DNA of 35,003 nt. It comes from Deltaproteobacteria bacterium. GTDB lineage: Bacteria > Desulfobacterota > Dissulfuribacteria > Dissulfuribacterales > JALVPX01. Position numbers and translations under genes: made by a program. The notes beneath the pieces were generated by a model. It worked only from the letters and a program-made list of their open reading frames with translations, did not search any database and was not told the origin of the DNA. The stretch covers positions 1 through 35,003 of the forward strand of contig JALVVK010000084.1 of assembly GCA_027023445.1 (NCBI GenBank). Direction: 5' to 3'. Positions 1-8,807 of this stretch are shown piece after piece (the stretch's first letter is position 1; each line of letters begins with the position of its first letter).

Positions 1-106
1 GCTTCAACCAGTAACGAGGTAGGATTTTAACAAGCCTTACATTAAATGATAATTGAAAAAACTTACTCAGATCCAGGGCGCAAATACTGTTCGGTACAAA
101 CTTCAT
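1..106 (-). CDS. Unknown protein, N-terminal 35 codons only (cut by window edge)
   Basis: An ATG on the minus strand at 106 opens a frame with no stop to the window edge, giving 35 codons that begin MKFVPNSICALD. It is too short for the ORF track. A strong ribosome binding site, AGGAGG, lies eight bases before the ATG, which is the main reason for calling it. The visible residues show no motif I recognise and no signal peptide. It is divergent from the histidine kinase gene, with about 200 AT-rich bases between, so the two may share a control region. Function unknown. Confidence 0.6.
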   Translation of the reverse strand, partial: MKFVPNSICALDLSKFFQLSFNVRLVKILPRYWLK

Positions 107-307
107 GACAAATACCTCCTCCTTTTGCTACAATTGGTTAGCCTATACCGGTAATGGGCTCGTCATCCAAAAAAGATTTAACCTGGAACGATACGAAAAC
201 TATTTTTTGATGATTTCTCCCCCAACAACTCTTATATATTAAAATCAGCGGCAGGAAAATTTTTTTTGCAAAAGACGGTTCACCTTTCACCCGGGACATG
301 CGAGTAA
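107..307. promoter_or_regulatory. Divergent intergenic region between truncated gene and kinase
   Basis: About 200 AT-rich bases separate two divergent starts, so promoters for both should lie here. An 8-base palindrome TACCGGTA sits near 146-153 and an AT-rich TATATT near 234-240 could be a -10 element. I cannot pair these with convincing -35 boxes. No open frame here looks genuine. Confidence 0.35.
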
Positions 308-3070
308 ATGGAACGACATAACAGCTGCATAAACTCCCTGGCAATAATCCAGTATGTGCGGGAAAAGGCACCGGACAGGCTTTCGGAATTATTCAAGGAC
401 CTGGGACCTGAAATGGCCAGCGTGGATAATCCCCAGGCCTTTTTGTCTGACCCGCATAACTGGACGTCTTCAAATGTGCTCATAAGGCTTTTTGATAACG
501 CCAGACAAATAACAGGAAATGAAAACGTCGCATACGAAATAGGCTTCAATTCCATCCTCAAAAAAAGACTGGGTTATATTCAGAAAATATTCCTTTATGC
601 CTTTGGTGATCCTTCCAACGCCTTGAAACAGATTCAGCGTGTCAACGATCATTTTAATAAAACGAAGACGGTTGCCATTGTTCGTTACAGCAAGCACGAT
701 GCCATTCTTAGACTGACATGGAACAGAGACATCCCCCTGAGCAGAGATTTCTGCCTTATGAACAGAGGCATATATACAGCTGTCCCCATGATGTGGGGGC
801 TGCCGCCAGCCAAATTGGTTGAAAAAAAATGTTTTTTCCGGGGGGATGATTGCTGCGAATACGAACTACAGTGGGAGAAAAGAAACTTCCTCAGAAAGGC
901 CTTTGAAAAGGTCTTTCTCCCATGGAAGATTGCAAAAGAAAGTATCCGGGAGCTTGAGAAAGACAAGGAAATTCTCAAGAGGAAATATGACCAGGTATAC
1001 AAGCTGAACAGGGATCTTCAGGAAAAAATAAACCAGCTTACCACGCTTCAGGAATCCAGTACCGCCATCCTTTCCACTCTCAAGCTCGAAGAACTCCTGG
1101 ACCTGATACTCAACCGCCTGCTGAAGGTCGCATCCCTTGACAGGGCGGGCATCTTCCTGTCAAACCCTGAAGAGCAGACTCTTACCCTTATTCACGCGGT
1201 AGGCCTGGAATCCTGCATCTTTGACGAACTCAGGGGCTATAAGATTTCACTGTCTAAAACGGATAATATTATTGCCAGGACTGCCAGACTGAACAAGCCC
1301 TTAATTGTGGAGGATGTGGGGAAAATGTCCCTTAATCCGCATAATGTTATTCTGAAAAAGCTGAAGCCCAAGGCCTTTATCCTTGTCCCCCTTACCGTTC
1401 GTGATCAGGTTATAGGCATCATGGTGGGGGATAATCATACGAATCAGAAGTTTTTCAAGGGTCTTGACAAGGATTTTCTCACCAGCTTTGCCAATCACAT
1501 TGCCATGGCCCTTGAAAACGCTAACCTTTACAGAAAACTGAAAGAATCCGAGAAAAAATACCGCAACATAGTTGAAAACGTAAATGAAGGGTTTTGCATA
1601 CTGAATCCCGAAGGCAACGTCAAATTTACCAACACCCATATCAAAGATATGTTTGGAAAGGATCTGCGTGGGGAAAACATTTATAATCTTGCAGACAAAG
1701 GCTCCAGAAAGAGGCTTCTTCATGTTTTCAAGGAAAATATTGCCGGCCGGCCTGCCAGAGACGAGTTGTTGCTGAAGAAAAATGATGGGACTGACATATG
1801 TGTGCTTTTAAGCAGCGTTCCCCTTAAAAAGAATGGAGAATTTGATGGATGCCTGGCATTGTTCACCGATCTTACTGAAAAAAAACGTATGGAAAACAGG
1901 CTGCTCCAGGCGCAGAAGCTCGAATCCGTCGGAACAATGGCAGGTGGAATAGCCCATGATTTCAATAATATTCTTACCGGGATCCTTGGATACGTGATGC
2001 TCATGAGGCAAAAGGTCAAAGATCAGCCTGACCTTGTAAGATATCTTGACACAATTCAACGATCCGGCAACCGGGCGTCAAACCTTATAAGCAAACTCCT
2101 GGCCTTCAGCAGGAACACCCAGCCGGGCGAGGATCAGCCCACAAGTATTAACTCCATAATTGAAGAGAGCATGGAACTCTTAAACACGTCCATGCCTAAA
2201 AATATCACGATCACCGCCACCCTGGCCCCAGATCTTCCCCTGATAAAATGTAACTCCACCCAGATACAACAGACAATATTGAATATCTGTCTGAATGCCA
2301 GGGACGCCATGCCTTCTGGAGGAACCCTGGATATCTCGACCTCTTTGATTACCGGGGAGGAATTGAAAAAGAATTATGGATATCCTGCGGCATTTGAAAA
2401 ATCATACATAAAATTAAAAATGACCGATACGGGTACAGGCATCTCTTCGGAAAACATGAGCAAGATATTTGACCCGTTTTTTACCACAAAGGAGGTTGGG
2501 AAGGGTACCGGCCTTGGTCTTGCCATGGTTTACGGCATCATGAAAAGCAACGGCGGTTTTGTGCATGTGGAAAGCCAGGTAAATAAGGGCACGAGCTTTT
2601 ACCTTTTCTTCCCGGTATCGACAGAGATCGGGGAGGCTGAATCCACACTAAATTCCGACGTCCGGCAATTGGAGGGAACGGAAACAATCCTGGTGGTGGA
2701 TGACGAGGAAATCGTCAGGGATCTTGCCTCAGAAATCCTTATGGAACATGGATACACGGTGTTGACAGCCTCAGACGGCCTTGAGGCCCTGCATGTCTGT
2801 GAGGCGGTGGGCCGCAATATCGATCTGGTTATTCTGGATATCATGATGCCGAGGATGAACGGCATAGAGACCCACAAAAGGCTGAAAGAATTCAAGCCGG
2901 ACATGAAGATCCTTTTCTGCAGCGGCCACGGCGCAGATGAGGAAACGGTAAAAGGGGTAATCGAAGGTCGCCTGCCCTATACACCCAAGCCTTTCACACC
3001 ACAGGAACTGCTTGCGGCGGTTCGTGATGCCCTGGATCCAAACGGAGAACCGGTTTCCAAGGCGGCGTAG
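308..3070 (+). CDS. Hybrid sensor histidine kinase (V4R-like, GAF, PAS, HisKA, HATPase, receiver)
   Basis: This is a soluble hybrid kinase of 920 residues that should sense a signal, autophosphorylate on His and pass phosphate to its own receiver domain. The first ~200 residues end in a Cys-rich CFFRGDDCCEYELQW segment typical of V4R-like small-molecule binding domains. A coiled coil (about 205-245), a GAF domain (about 240-405) and a PAS domain (about 414-530) follow. The H-box GGIAHDFNNILTG holds the phosphorylated His near residue 546. The ATPase domain shows NARDAMPSGG, DTGTGIS and GKGTGLGLAMVYG. A receiver starts near 790, with its Asp in LVILDIMMP and Lys in YTPKPFTP. No transmembrane segment is seen, so it is probably cytoplasmic. 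It has no partner regulator gene here and no obvious Shine-Dalgarno, so the exact start is less certain. The ligand is unknown. Confidence 0.9.
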   Translation: MERHNSCINSLAIIQYVREKAPDRLSELFKDLGPEMASVDNPQAFLSDPHNWTSSNVLIRLFDNARQITGNENVAYEIGFNSILKKRLGYIQKIFLYAFGDPSNALKQIQRVNDHFNKTKTVAIVRYSKHDAILRLTWNRDIPLSRDFCLMNRGIYTAVPMMWGLPPAKLVEKKCFFRGDDCCEYELQWEKRNFLRKAFEKVFLPWKIAKESIRELEKDKEILKRKYDQVYKLNRDLQEKINQLTTLQESSTAILSTLKLEELLDLILNRLLKVASLDRAGIFLSNPEEQTLTLIHAVGLESCIFDELRGYKISLSKTDNIIARTARLNKPLIVEDVGKMSLNPHNVILKKLKPKAFILVPLTVRDQVIGIMVGDNHTNQKFFKGLDKDFLTSFANHIAMALENANLYRKLKESEKKYRNIVENVNEGFCILNPEGNVKFTNTHIKDMFGKDLRGENIYNLADKGSRKRLLHVFKENIAGRPARDELLLKKNDGTDICVLLSSVPLKKNGEFDGCLALFTDLTEKKRMENRLLQAQKLESVGTMAGGIAHDFNNILTGILGYVMLMRQKVKDQPDLVRYLDTIQRSGNRASNLISKLLAFSRNTQPGEDQPTSINSIIEESMELLNTSMPKNITITATLAPDLPLIKCNSTQIQQTILNICLNARDAMPSGGTLDISTSLITGEELKKNYGYPAAFEKSYIKLKMTDTGTGISSENMSKIFDPFFTTKEVGKGTGLGLAMVYGIMKSNGGFVHVESQVNKGTSFYLFFPVSTEIGEAESTLNSDVRQLEGTETILVVDDEEIVRDLASEILMEHGYTVLTASDGLEALHVCEAVGRNIDLVILDIMMPRMNGIETHKRLKEFKPDMKILFCSGHGADEETVKGVIEGRLPYTPKPFTPQELLAAVRDALDPNGEPVSKAA

Positions 3071-3121
3071 GAGGACAGGATCCGTGTCACCTCAGCGAGA
3101 CATAATCCGCCGGGATAATCC

Positions 3122-4480
3122 TTAACAGCGCCTTAACAGTGCCATTGCCTCTGTGTGAAAGGTGTGAGGGAACATGTCAAAGGCGTGAAGCGATTCCAGG
3201 TGAAAGCCCTGGGAGACAAGTGATTTCAGATCCCTTGCCAGGGTTGGAGGGTCGCAGGATATGTAGATCAGGCGTTTTGACGTCAGGGCCGGCAGGAGGG
3301 GCAGGATGCCGCGGCACCCTCCTCTGGGCGGATCAAGGATCACAGTGTCAAAGGATTCCCCGTTTTTGAGAAGTTCCATGGCTGCTTCATGGTCTGTTTT
3401 ATTGATGAAGTCCGCCTGGATACCAAGGGCCTGTGCATTAAGAACGGCATCTGTTACCGCCTGCGCGTCAGAATCCACTCCCATGGCCTTTGACGCGCGG
3501 GCGCCAAGGGCCAGGATGAAGTTGCCTATGCCACAGTGGAGATCAAGTATCCGTTCATGTTTGCCGCCGCCGGAAAATTCCAGCGCCTTTTTTACCATCA
3601 GTCTGTTGACCTTCCAGTTGTTCTGGACGAACACTCCCGGAGTAGCCATTATGCGCGGCTCTTTCATGCCCGGAGCAGATGATATGAAAGAAAATATCCT
3701 TTTCCCTTTGTCAGGGGCGTCCGGAGGATAAGGGCCGACCAGATTTTTGCCGCGTTTTTTCAAAAAGATGGCCTTTATTTCAGGGATATCCTTCAGTATA
3801 TCATCAATGTCACGATGCAGCCTGCGACGCGGTTTTCTTCCGGGCACTGAAATGGCCAGAAGCAGTGTAATCCTTGATTCTTCTGGGGATGATCCCATGG
3901 TGACATGTCTGACCATGCGGGCGGTTCTCTTCCACGCGGGATGCCGCGGCAGTGAGGCAAGGACAGTGTTTATTTCCGTCCGGGCAAGCAGGCATTTTTT
4001 GATTGGCACGATCCGGTGCGAGCCTTTTTCAAGGAAGCCCGGTTCGCCTGTGGCCGGTTTTACACGGAATTTGAGCCGGTGCCTGTAGTTAAAGGTTTCA
4101 GGTGATGCTGTTACCCTGTCTGGAAGTGGGCCTTGCGGCCCCATTATTCTTTCGAGGGAATCCCGGAGCATCTGTGCCTTTAACACGGTCTGCATCCGGT
4201 AATCCACGTGCAGGAGCTGGCAGCCGCCACATTCCGGATAATGGCGGCATGCGGGAGGGATTCTGTGGGCAGAGGGTTCCATTATTCGGAGCGGGCGGGC
4301 AAAGGCATAGTCTTTCCTGCGCCGCACAACCTCGGCCTCGATTTTTTCCCCTGGAATCGTGCCCGGTATGAACACGGCCAGTCCATCCGGCAGCCTGGCA
4401 AGCCCGTAGCCGCCATGGACCAGCTTTTCAATGGTCAGCACAGATGTCATTGATGCATGAGGAGACGTGAGTTCAGCCAA
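3122..4480 (-). CDS. rlmD: 23S rRNA (uracil-5-)-methyltransferase, RlmD/RumA type
   Basis: SAM-dependent enzyme making 5-methyluridine in 23S rRNA. An N-terminal TRAM-like domain (about 12-70) is followed by Cys78, Cys84, Cys87 (ECGGCQ) and Cys163, the usual 4Fe-4S ligands of this family. The SAM motif DLHCGIGNF is at about 313, DPPRGGC at about 383, the catalytic Cys409 lies in ISCDP, and the general-base Glu444 in FHTEAMALL. Length of 452 is normal. The frame opens with TTG, eight bases into the preceding HAD gene and just after GGGAG, suggesting translational coupling. An internal ATG at 4450 has no ribosome binding site, so I prefer the TTG. The class is certain, but the target uridine (1939 or 747) cannot be told from sequence alone. 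Confidence 0.88.
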   Translation of the reverse strand: MAELTSPHASMTSVLTIEKLVHGGYGLARLPDGLAVFIPGTIPGEKIEAEVVRRRKDYAFARPLRIMEPSAHRIPPACRHYPECGGCQLLHVDYRMQTVLKAQMLRDSLERIMGPQGPLPDRVTASPETFNYRHRLKFRVKPATGEPGFLEKGSHRIVPIKKCLLARTEINTVLASLPRHPAWKRTARMVRHVTMGSSPEESRITLLLAISVPGRKPRRRLHRDIDDILKDIPEIKAIFLKKRGKNLVGPYPPDAPDKGKRIFSFISSAPGMKEPRIMATPGVFVQNNWKVNRLMVKKALEFSGGGKHERILDLHCGIGNFILALGARASKAMGVDSDAQAVTDAVLNAQALGIQADFINKTDHEAAMELLKNGESFDTVILDPPRGGCRGILPLLPALTSKRLIYISCDPPTLARDLKSLVSQGFHLESLHAFDMFPHTFHTEAMALLRRC

Positions 4481-5573
4481 GTTCTCCCACGCCTACGCCT
4501 CTTACGTTTTTTCTCACCTTTTCGCTTTCATGGATAACATCTTCAATGTTTTCCCTGTTAAGACGTACAAGTTTGATGGTATCAGGGGAGACGCTGTCTG
4601 CGTGAAGTGGTTTGATGAATTCCCTCTCCACCCCTTGTTCCATCATCTGTTTCAGGAGTTCCGGCCCTTCCATGCGGTCTGATTCCATAAGATTTTCAAG
4701 GCCGTTCATGCCATGAAGAGACAGCAGGCGGGCAACAGCGGATATGATGGCGCTGTTGTGGCTCATGCAGGCCCATTTCGCGGCCCGTATCGCATACCTG
4801 TTGCCGTTAAAGGACATGGGAACACCGCCCGCGCCGGAGACAAGTTCCAGCGCCTGGACATCTGTTATGCTGTCTCCCACGTAAAACACCTCTGACAGGG
4901 GGTTTCCCGTAATTTTAAGGCTTTCCTTAACGGCCCGTGCCTTTTCAGCGCCTCCCACCGGATTTACATCATCAAGTATCCTGCCTATGTCCATGGATGG
5001 TATGATATCCCAGAAAATCTCGTTCAGCCGGTTGAGTACTGATTTGTCTTCATCGCTCAGATCATCAGGGGGTTTCGCGTGTTCGGGCCAGGACAGGATG
5101 GGCTGGCCTGTTATCTCCCGGGCAAGGCGCTTCAGGGTTTTGGCCTCGCTGTCTGTTATCCGGTATCCGTCAAGGTCCACCGAGGTGCAGAAGATCTGGC
5201 TCTCAGGAAATCCTGTAACCTCGCACAGCGCCCTTAGATAGGGCCAGTAGCTTGTGCTGATTATGAAAGTAGGCATAAGGGCCACCATCCTTGGCAGTAT
5301 TTCCCTGGTGCCTTTCAGGAGAACCAGTGTTCGCCTTGAGAAATCCTCCATCCGCTGGTTGGTGGCGCCGTACGCCTTCAGGAAGGGAAGAATGAGCTTG
5401 AGAGTGTCGCCCGCCTTGTATCCGGCACGTTTTTCAATGTCGGCAAGGTAGTCGTCATACCTGCTCACCCTGGAAAAAAAATCTCCTCCCCCAGGCAGGA
5501 ACGCCTCGCAGAGCTCAAAGGCGTTATCGTTTCGGGTGATGGGACCCTCACAGTCTATGTTGAGTTGTGCCAT
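4473..5573 (-). CDS. HAD-superfamily hydrolase-like protein (COG4030/EhaR-like)
   Basis: Predicted HAD-fold protein of unknown substrate. The frame reaches back to 5675, but the ATG at 5573 has AGGAGG five bases before it and follows the upstream stop by eight bases, giving 366 residues beginning MAQLNIDCEG. Motif I is DCEGPIT with the nucleophile Asp at position 7. The usual second Asp of DxD is Glu, which is unusual for a phosphatase. The late acidic motif is FYVGDSITDVQAL. The middle region resembles a family annotated in archaea and deltaproteobacteria as HAD-like or energy-converting hydrogenase subunit R; that link is from memory and weak. It is second in a three-gene operon, overlapping the methyltransferase gene. 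Function not assigned. Confidence 0.78.
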   Translation of the reverse strand: MAQLNIDCEGPITRNDNAFELCEAFLPGGGDFFSRVSRYDDYLADIEKRAGYKAGDTLKLILPFLKAYGATNQRMEDFSRRTLVLLKGTREILPRMVALMPTFIISTSYWPYLRALCEVTGFPESQIFCTSVDLDGYRITDSEAKTLKRLAREITGQPILSWPEHAKPPDDLSDEDKSVLNRLNEIFWDIIPSMDIGRILDDVNPVGGAEKARAVKESLKITGNPLSEVFYVGDSITDVQALELVSGAGGVPMSFNGNRYAIRAAKWACMSHNSAIISAVARLLSLHGMNGLENLMESDRMEGPELLKQMMEQGVEREFIKPLHADSVSPDTIKLVRLNRENIEDVIHESEKVRKNVRGVGVGELG

Positions 5574-5581
5574 CCTGCCTC

Positions 5582-5914
5582 CTAAACGTTTATTCCCAGA
5601 TCCTTCATCATCTTGTCGGCAAAGGCCAGGATGAAATTTCTCTGTTGAGAAGTGGCCATCTGGATGCATTTGCACCGGATTTTCTTTCTGCTTCGTATCA
5701 GCATCTCGAATTTTACCATGGAATCCCCAAGTTCAACGGCGCTGCAATGGGGCTGGCAGTCCCTGTGCTCATACTGGACCGGCGACAGAATGTCGTCCGG
5801 CACGCGTATCCAGAACAGATTTCCAAGGTCTGAGGGTTCGCAGACCTTTTCAAGATAGTCCCTGACCTTGTCGATTTCATTGGGCCTCATTTCATCTATT
5901 ACATACTGACGCAT
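5582..5914 (-). CDS. Small conserved-looking protein with Cys pairs, unknown function
   Basis: A 110-residue soluble protein that I do not recognise. An ATG at 5914 is preceded by GGAG at good distance, and the stop is eight bases before the HAD start, so it is the first gene of the operon. It carries DCQPHC in the middle and RCKC further on, four Cys and one His that could bind a metal or form disulfides. The N-terminus is acidic and helical in character (MRQYVIDEMRPNEIDKV). There is no signal peptide or membrane segment. Being co-transcribed with the HAD protein suggests a shared role, but this is inference. Confidence 0.75.
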   Translation of the reverse strand: MRQYVIDEMRPNEIDKVRDYLEKVCEPSDLGNLFWIRVPDDILSPVQYEHRDCQPHCSAVELGDSMVKFEMLIRSRKKIRCKCIQMATSQQRNFILAFADKMMKDLGINV

Positions 5915-6114
5915 AATTTCTCCGGAAATACAATGTTAAAATGTTAAATGGTAAATTCTGAATGTTAGATTAAGGTCCAAGTTATTATCCTGGCTTATCC
6001 CGGATAACGCACCGCATTAGTCCATACATGAAATTCTGCTTGTTCTCAAGTAAAAGGTGGAATAAAAATTCAGGCATGTCCGGCATACCCTACATAAAAG
6101 GCAGGCTTTACCCC
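5915..6114. promoter_or_regulatory. Divergent region between Cys-rich gene and pabBC
   Basis: This AT-rich stretch separates two divergent starts and should hold both promoters. It contains three copies of AATGTTA within about 40 bases (5933-5970) and a palindrome TATCCCGGATA near 5997. I see no convincing -35/-10 pair. The kinship of its AT-rich part with the repeat elements at 24058 and 29881 is too weak to call. Confidence 0.3.
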
Positions 6115-7929
6115 ATGGATTTCACAAAACGCCTGGGGGAAGCGGAAAAAGACGGGCCGTTTGTCTTTCTCGAGACCTCCCGTGTGGTGGAGGACGAGCG
6201 GTGCAGTTATCTTTTTACCCGTCCTGTGAGGATGCTTGAGGCCTTTGACGCGGATCAGGTCGAACTGGCCCGCAGAACGGCGGACGAGGCCCTTGGCGCC
6301 GGATACTGGATTGCGGGTTACTGGGCCTATGAGCTTGGCTATCTTTTTGAGTCGAGGCTCGTGGGCCTGCTGGACATGCACAGGCCCCGTGGCCCCCTGA
6401 TGTGGCTTGGCGTGTTCAGAAAGCCGGAGGTGTGGCGGCACGGGCTTGACGGCCCATCCGTTCCCCTTGACAGGGACATTGGCGTGCGGGATCAAATGGG
6501 CCCGCTTGAGCTGGAAGTGGACCGATCTGAATATGTCAGGGCCATAGCGAGGATAAAGGATTACATCAGGCAGGGGCATACGTATCAGGTAAATTACACG
6601 GTCAGGGGCAGGTTTGATTACAGCGGAACCCCGCTTGACATGTACCGCGCGCTAAGGGCGCAGCAGGCGGTCTCTTACTCCGCCCTGGTCAATACCGGGG
6701 AGAGATCGATCGTGTCCATGTCTCCCGAGCTTTTTTTCCATAAAAAAGGCGGATGGATCTGGTCAAGGCCAATGAAGGGCACTGTCCACAGGGGAAGAAC
6801 CGTGGCAGAGGATATGGAGCTTGCCCGCTTCCTCGCCTCGGATCCAAAGAACAGGGCGGAAAATGTCATGATCGTGGACCTTCTTAGAAACGATCTTGGC
6901 AGGCTGTGCGAGACAGGAAGCGTCAGTGTGCCGGATCTTTTTCCCGTTGAGCGGTATCAGACACTTTTCCAGATGACCTCTACCATCAGGGGCCGCCTTG
7001 CGCCTGGCGCCGACTGGTTCAGCCTGCTCCGGCACCTGTTCCCCTGCGGTTCGGTCACCGGCGCGCCCAAGATACGCACCATGGAGATCATCGCGGAGCT
7101 TGAATCCTCACCACGGGATGTCTACACAGGATCCATCGGATATGTTTCTCCTGGAGGCGAGAGCTGTCTCAGCGTGGCAATAAGAACGGTTATACTTCAG
7201 GGCGGGCGGGCAGAGATTGGAATCGGTAGCGGGGTCACCATGGATTCAGACCCGGACGCTGAATATGAGGAATGCGCGCTCAAGGCGGATTTTCTTAAAA
7301 GGCCGTTTAATGAATTTGAACTGATAGAGACCCTCAGGTGGGAACCTGAGAAGGGCTATTTTTTACTGGACAAGCATCTTGACAGGCTCATGGAATCCGC
7401 TGAGTATTTTTCCTTTGCGGTCAGCAGGGATGCGGTTGTCTCAAGGCTGCGCCAGGCGGCGGGAGATTTTATCAGGGTGACTCACAGGGTCAGGCTGACA
7501 GTCTCAAGGGATGGGCGTGTGGCAATATCCAGCCTCAGGCTCAAGGATGTGCCGACTCCTGTCCTGTTTGATATATCCGGCCAGAGAGTGGACGCGCATG
7601 ATCCCTTTCTTTTCCATAAAACAACCAACCGGTCTCTTTTCGATAAAGAACATGAAAGGGCGGTATCCCGGGGGCTTTTCGATACGTTGTTTCTGAATGA
7701 GAGGGGAGAGCTTACACAGGGAGCGATCACCAACCTCTTCATAAAAAAAGACAACAGGCTTTACACCCCTGTCCTCGATTCAGGCCTGCTTCCAGGAACC
7801 CTGCGAAGGCACCTGATCGAAACAGGAGAGGCACGGGAGGCCGTTTTGCGTCCTGAAGACCTCTCAAACGCCAGGGAGATATACCTGGGAAATTCAGTGA
7901 GAGGGCTCTTGAGGGCAAGGAAATTGTGA
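6115..7929 (+). CDS. pabB: Aminodeoxychorismate synthase component I fused to aminodeoxychorismate lyase (PabB-PabC)
   Basis: A two-domain folate-pathway enzyme that makes 4-amino-4-deoxychorismate from chorismate and ammonia and then releases pyruvate to give p-aminobenzoate. The first ~430 residues are the chorismate-binding domain, with RPMKGTVHRG, DPKNRAENVMIVDLLRNDLG and CGSVTGAPKIRTMEII. The remainder is a fold-type IV PLP enzyme, with a likely PLP lysine in FHKTTN and LTQGAITNLF near the end. The frame reaches back to 6028, but the family usually begins just before the FVFLETSR segment, so I chose the ATG at 6115; no candidate start has a strong ribosome binding site. No pabA is present here, so it probably uses the amidotransferase TrpG encoded in the adjacent trp operon. 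It ends 22 bases from trpA, which is convergent. Confidence 0.9.
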   Translation: MDFTKRLGEAEKDGPFVFLETSRVVEDERCSYLFTRPVRMLEAFDADQVELARRTADEALGAGYWIAGYWAYELGYLFESRLVGLLDMHRPRGPLMWLGVFRKPEVWRHGLDGPSVPLDRDIGVRDQMGPLELEVDRSEYVRAIARIKDYIRQGHTYQVNYTVRGRFDYSGTPLDMYRALRAQQAVSYSALVNTGERSIVSMSPELFFHKKGGWIWSRPMKGTVHRGRTVAEDMELARFLASDPKNRAENVMIVDLLRNDLGRLCETGSVSVPDLFPVERYQTLFQMTSTIRGRLAPGADWFSLLRHLFPCGSVTGAPKIRTMEIIAELESSPRDVYTGSIGYVSPGGESCLSVAIRTVILQGGRAEIGIGSGVTMDSDPDAEYEECALKADFLKRPFNEFELIETLRWEPEKGYFLLDKHLDRLMESAEYFSFAVSRDAVVSRLRQAAGDFIRVTHRVRLTVSRDGRVAISSLRLKDVPTPVLFDISGQRVDAHDPFLFHKTTNRSLFDKEHERAVSRGLFDTLFLNERGELTQGAITNLFIKKDNRLYTPVLDSGLLPGTLRRHLIETGEAREAVLRPEDLSNAREIYLGNSVRGLLRARKL

Positions 7930-7951
7930 GCGGACCGGCGGCAGACCGTAT

Positions 7952-8773
7952 CTATGCCCTGGTTGCCTCTTTCAGGGACCTTACAAACCTGCCTACTTCT
8001 TTGACCAGTTCGGGTCTGGCCCTCAGCCCGCCGTCCGTTTCCACTGTGTTTGCCTGTATGACGCGCACAATGGCGCTTCCCACGATAACGCCGTCAACGT
8101 GCCCTGAGAGCATTTTTACCTGTTCAGGCCTGGAAATTCCAAAGCCTACGGCAACCGGGCAGTTTACCAGCCTTTCTGTTTTTTCAAGCCCGTCCTGCAG
8201 TTCTGCCGGCAGGTCCTGCCTGGCGCCGGTTATGCCGGTCACGGACACGTAGTACAGGAATCCCCTGGTTGCCTTTCCGATCTTTTTTATCCTCTCATCC
8301 GGGGTGTTAGGCGCGATGAGAAAGATGTTGTCAATGCCATGCGCCTTTGCCGATTTCATCCAGTCCGCCGCTTCCTCCAGTGGCAGATCAGGTATTATGG
8401 TGCCATCGATTCCGGCTGCCGAGGCATCCGCGGCAAACCTGTCAAGCCCGTATTGCAGTACGGGATTATAATAGCCCATCAGCACCAGCGGAATGTCCGT
8501 ATGCCTTCTGACCCTTTTTACCAGGTCAAGAACCTTTTCGGGATTCACTCCTCCCATGAGGGCGCGGTGGCTTGATGCCTGGATGGTCGGCCCGTCTGCC
8601 AGGGGGTCTGAAAAGGGCATTCCCAGTTCAATAAGATCGGCCTCCTGGTCCGCCATCTCCAGGATAAGGGATTCAGTGGTCTGGATGTCCGGGTCGCCTG
8701 CCGTGATGAAGGGGATCAGTGCGGTCTCATTTGCTGCCCGGAGTTTTTTGAACATTTTATCTATGCGTGTCAT
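7952..8773 (-). CDS. trpA: Tryptophan synthase alpha chain
   Basis: Cleaves indole-3-glycerol phosphate to indole and glyceraldehyde 3-phosphate; the indole channels to TrpB. The frame reaches back into trpB, but the ATG at 8773 has AGGAGA just before it and gives 273 residues, the usual size. With this start the catalytic residues fall at the canonical positions, Glu49 in LIELGMPFSD and Asp60 in PLADGPTIQ. The phosphate-binding GFGIS loop is also present. It is the last gene of the trp operon, 34 bases after trpB. No good terminator is visible in the 22 bases before the convergent pabBC end. Confidence 0.97.
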   Translation of the reverse strand: MTRIDKMFKKLRAANETALIPFITAGDPDIQTTESLILEMADQEADLIELGMPFSDPLADGPTIQASSHRALMGGVNPEKVLDLVKRVRRHTDIPLVLMGYYNPVLQYGLDRFAADASAAGIDGTIIPDLPLEEAADWMKSAKAHGIDNIFLIAPNTPDERIKKIGKATRGFLYYVSVTGITGARQDLPAELQDGLEKTERLVNCPVAVGFGISRPEQVKMLSGHVDGVIVGSAIVRVIQANTVETDGGLRARPELVKEVGRFVRSLKEATRA

Positions 8774-8807
8774 GCCATTCTCCTGTAAAGGGGCAAAATA
8801 TAATCTG

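Noticed and set aside
3101-3120. CATAATCCG next to CGGGATAATCC, resembling the repeat TIR
   Set aside because: Only about nine bases match and no element body is present. It might be a solo end, but chance is as likely.
5933-6012. AT-rich stretch with AATGTTA words and CCCGGATAACGCACC, similar in part to the MITE-like repeats
   Set aside because: The matching words occur in the wrong order and the similarity is short, so it is probably chance.
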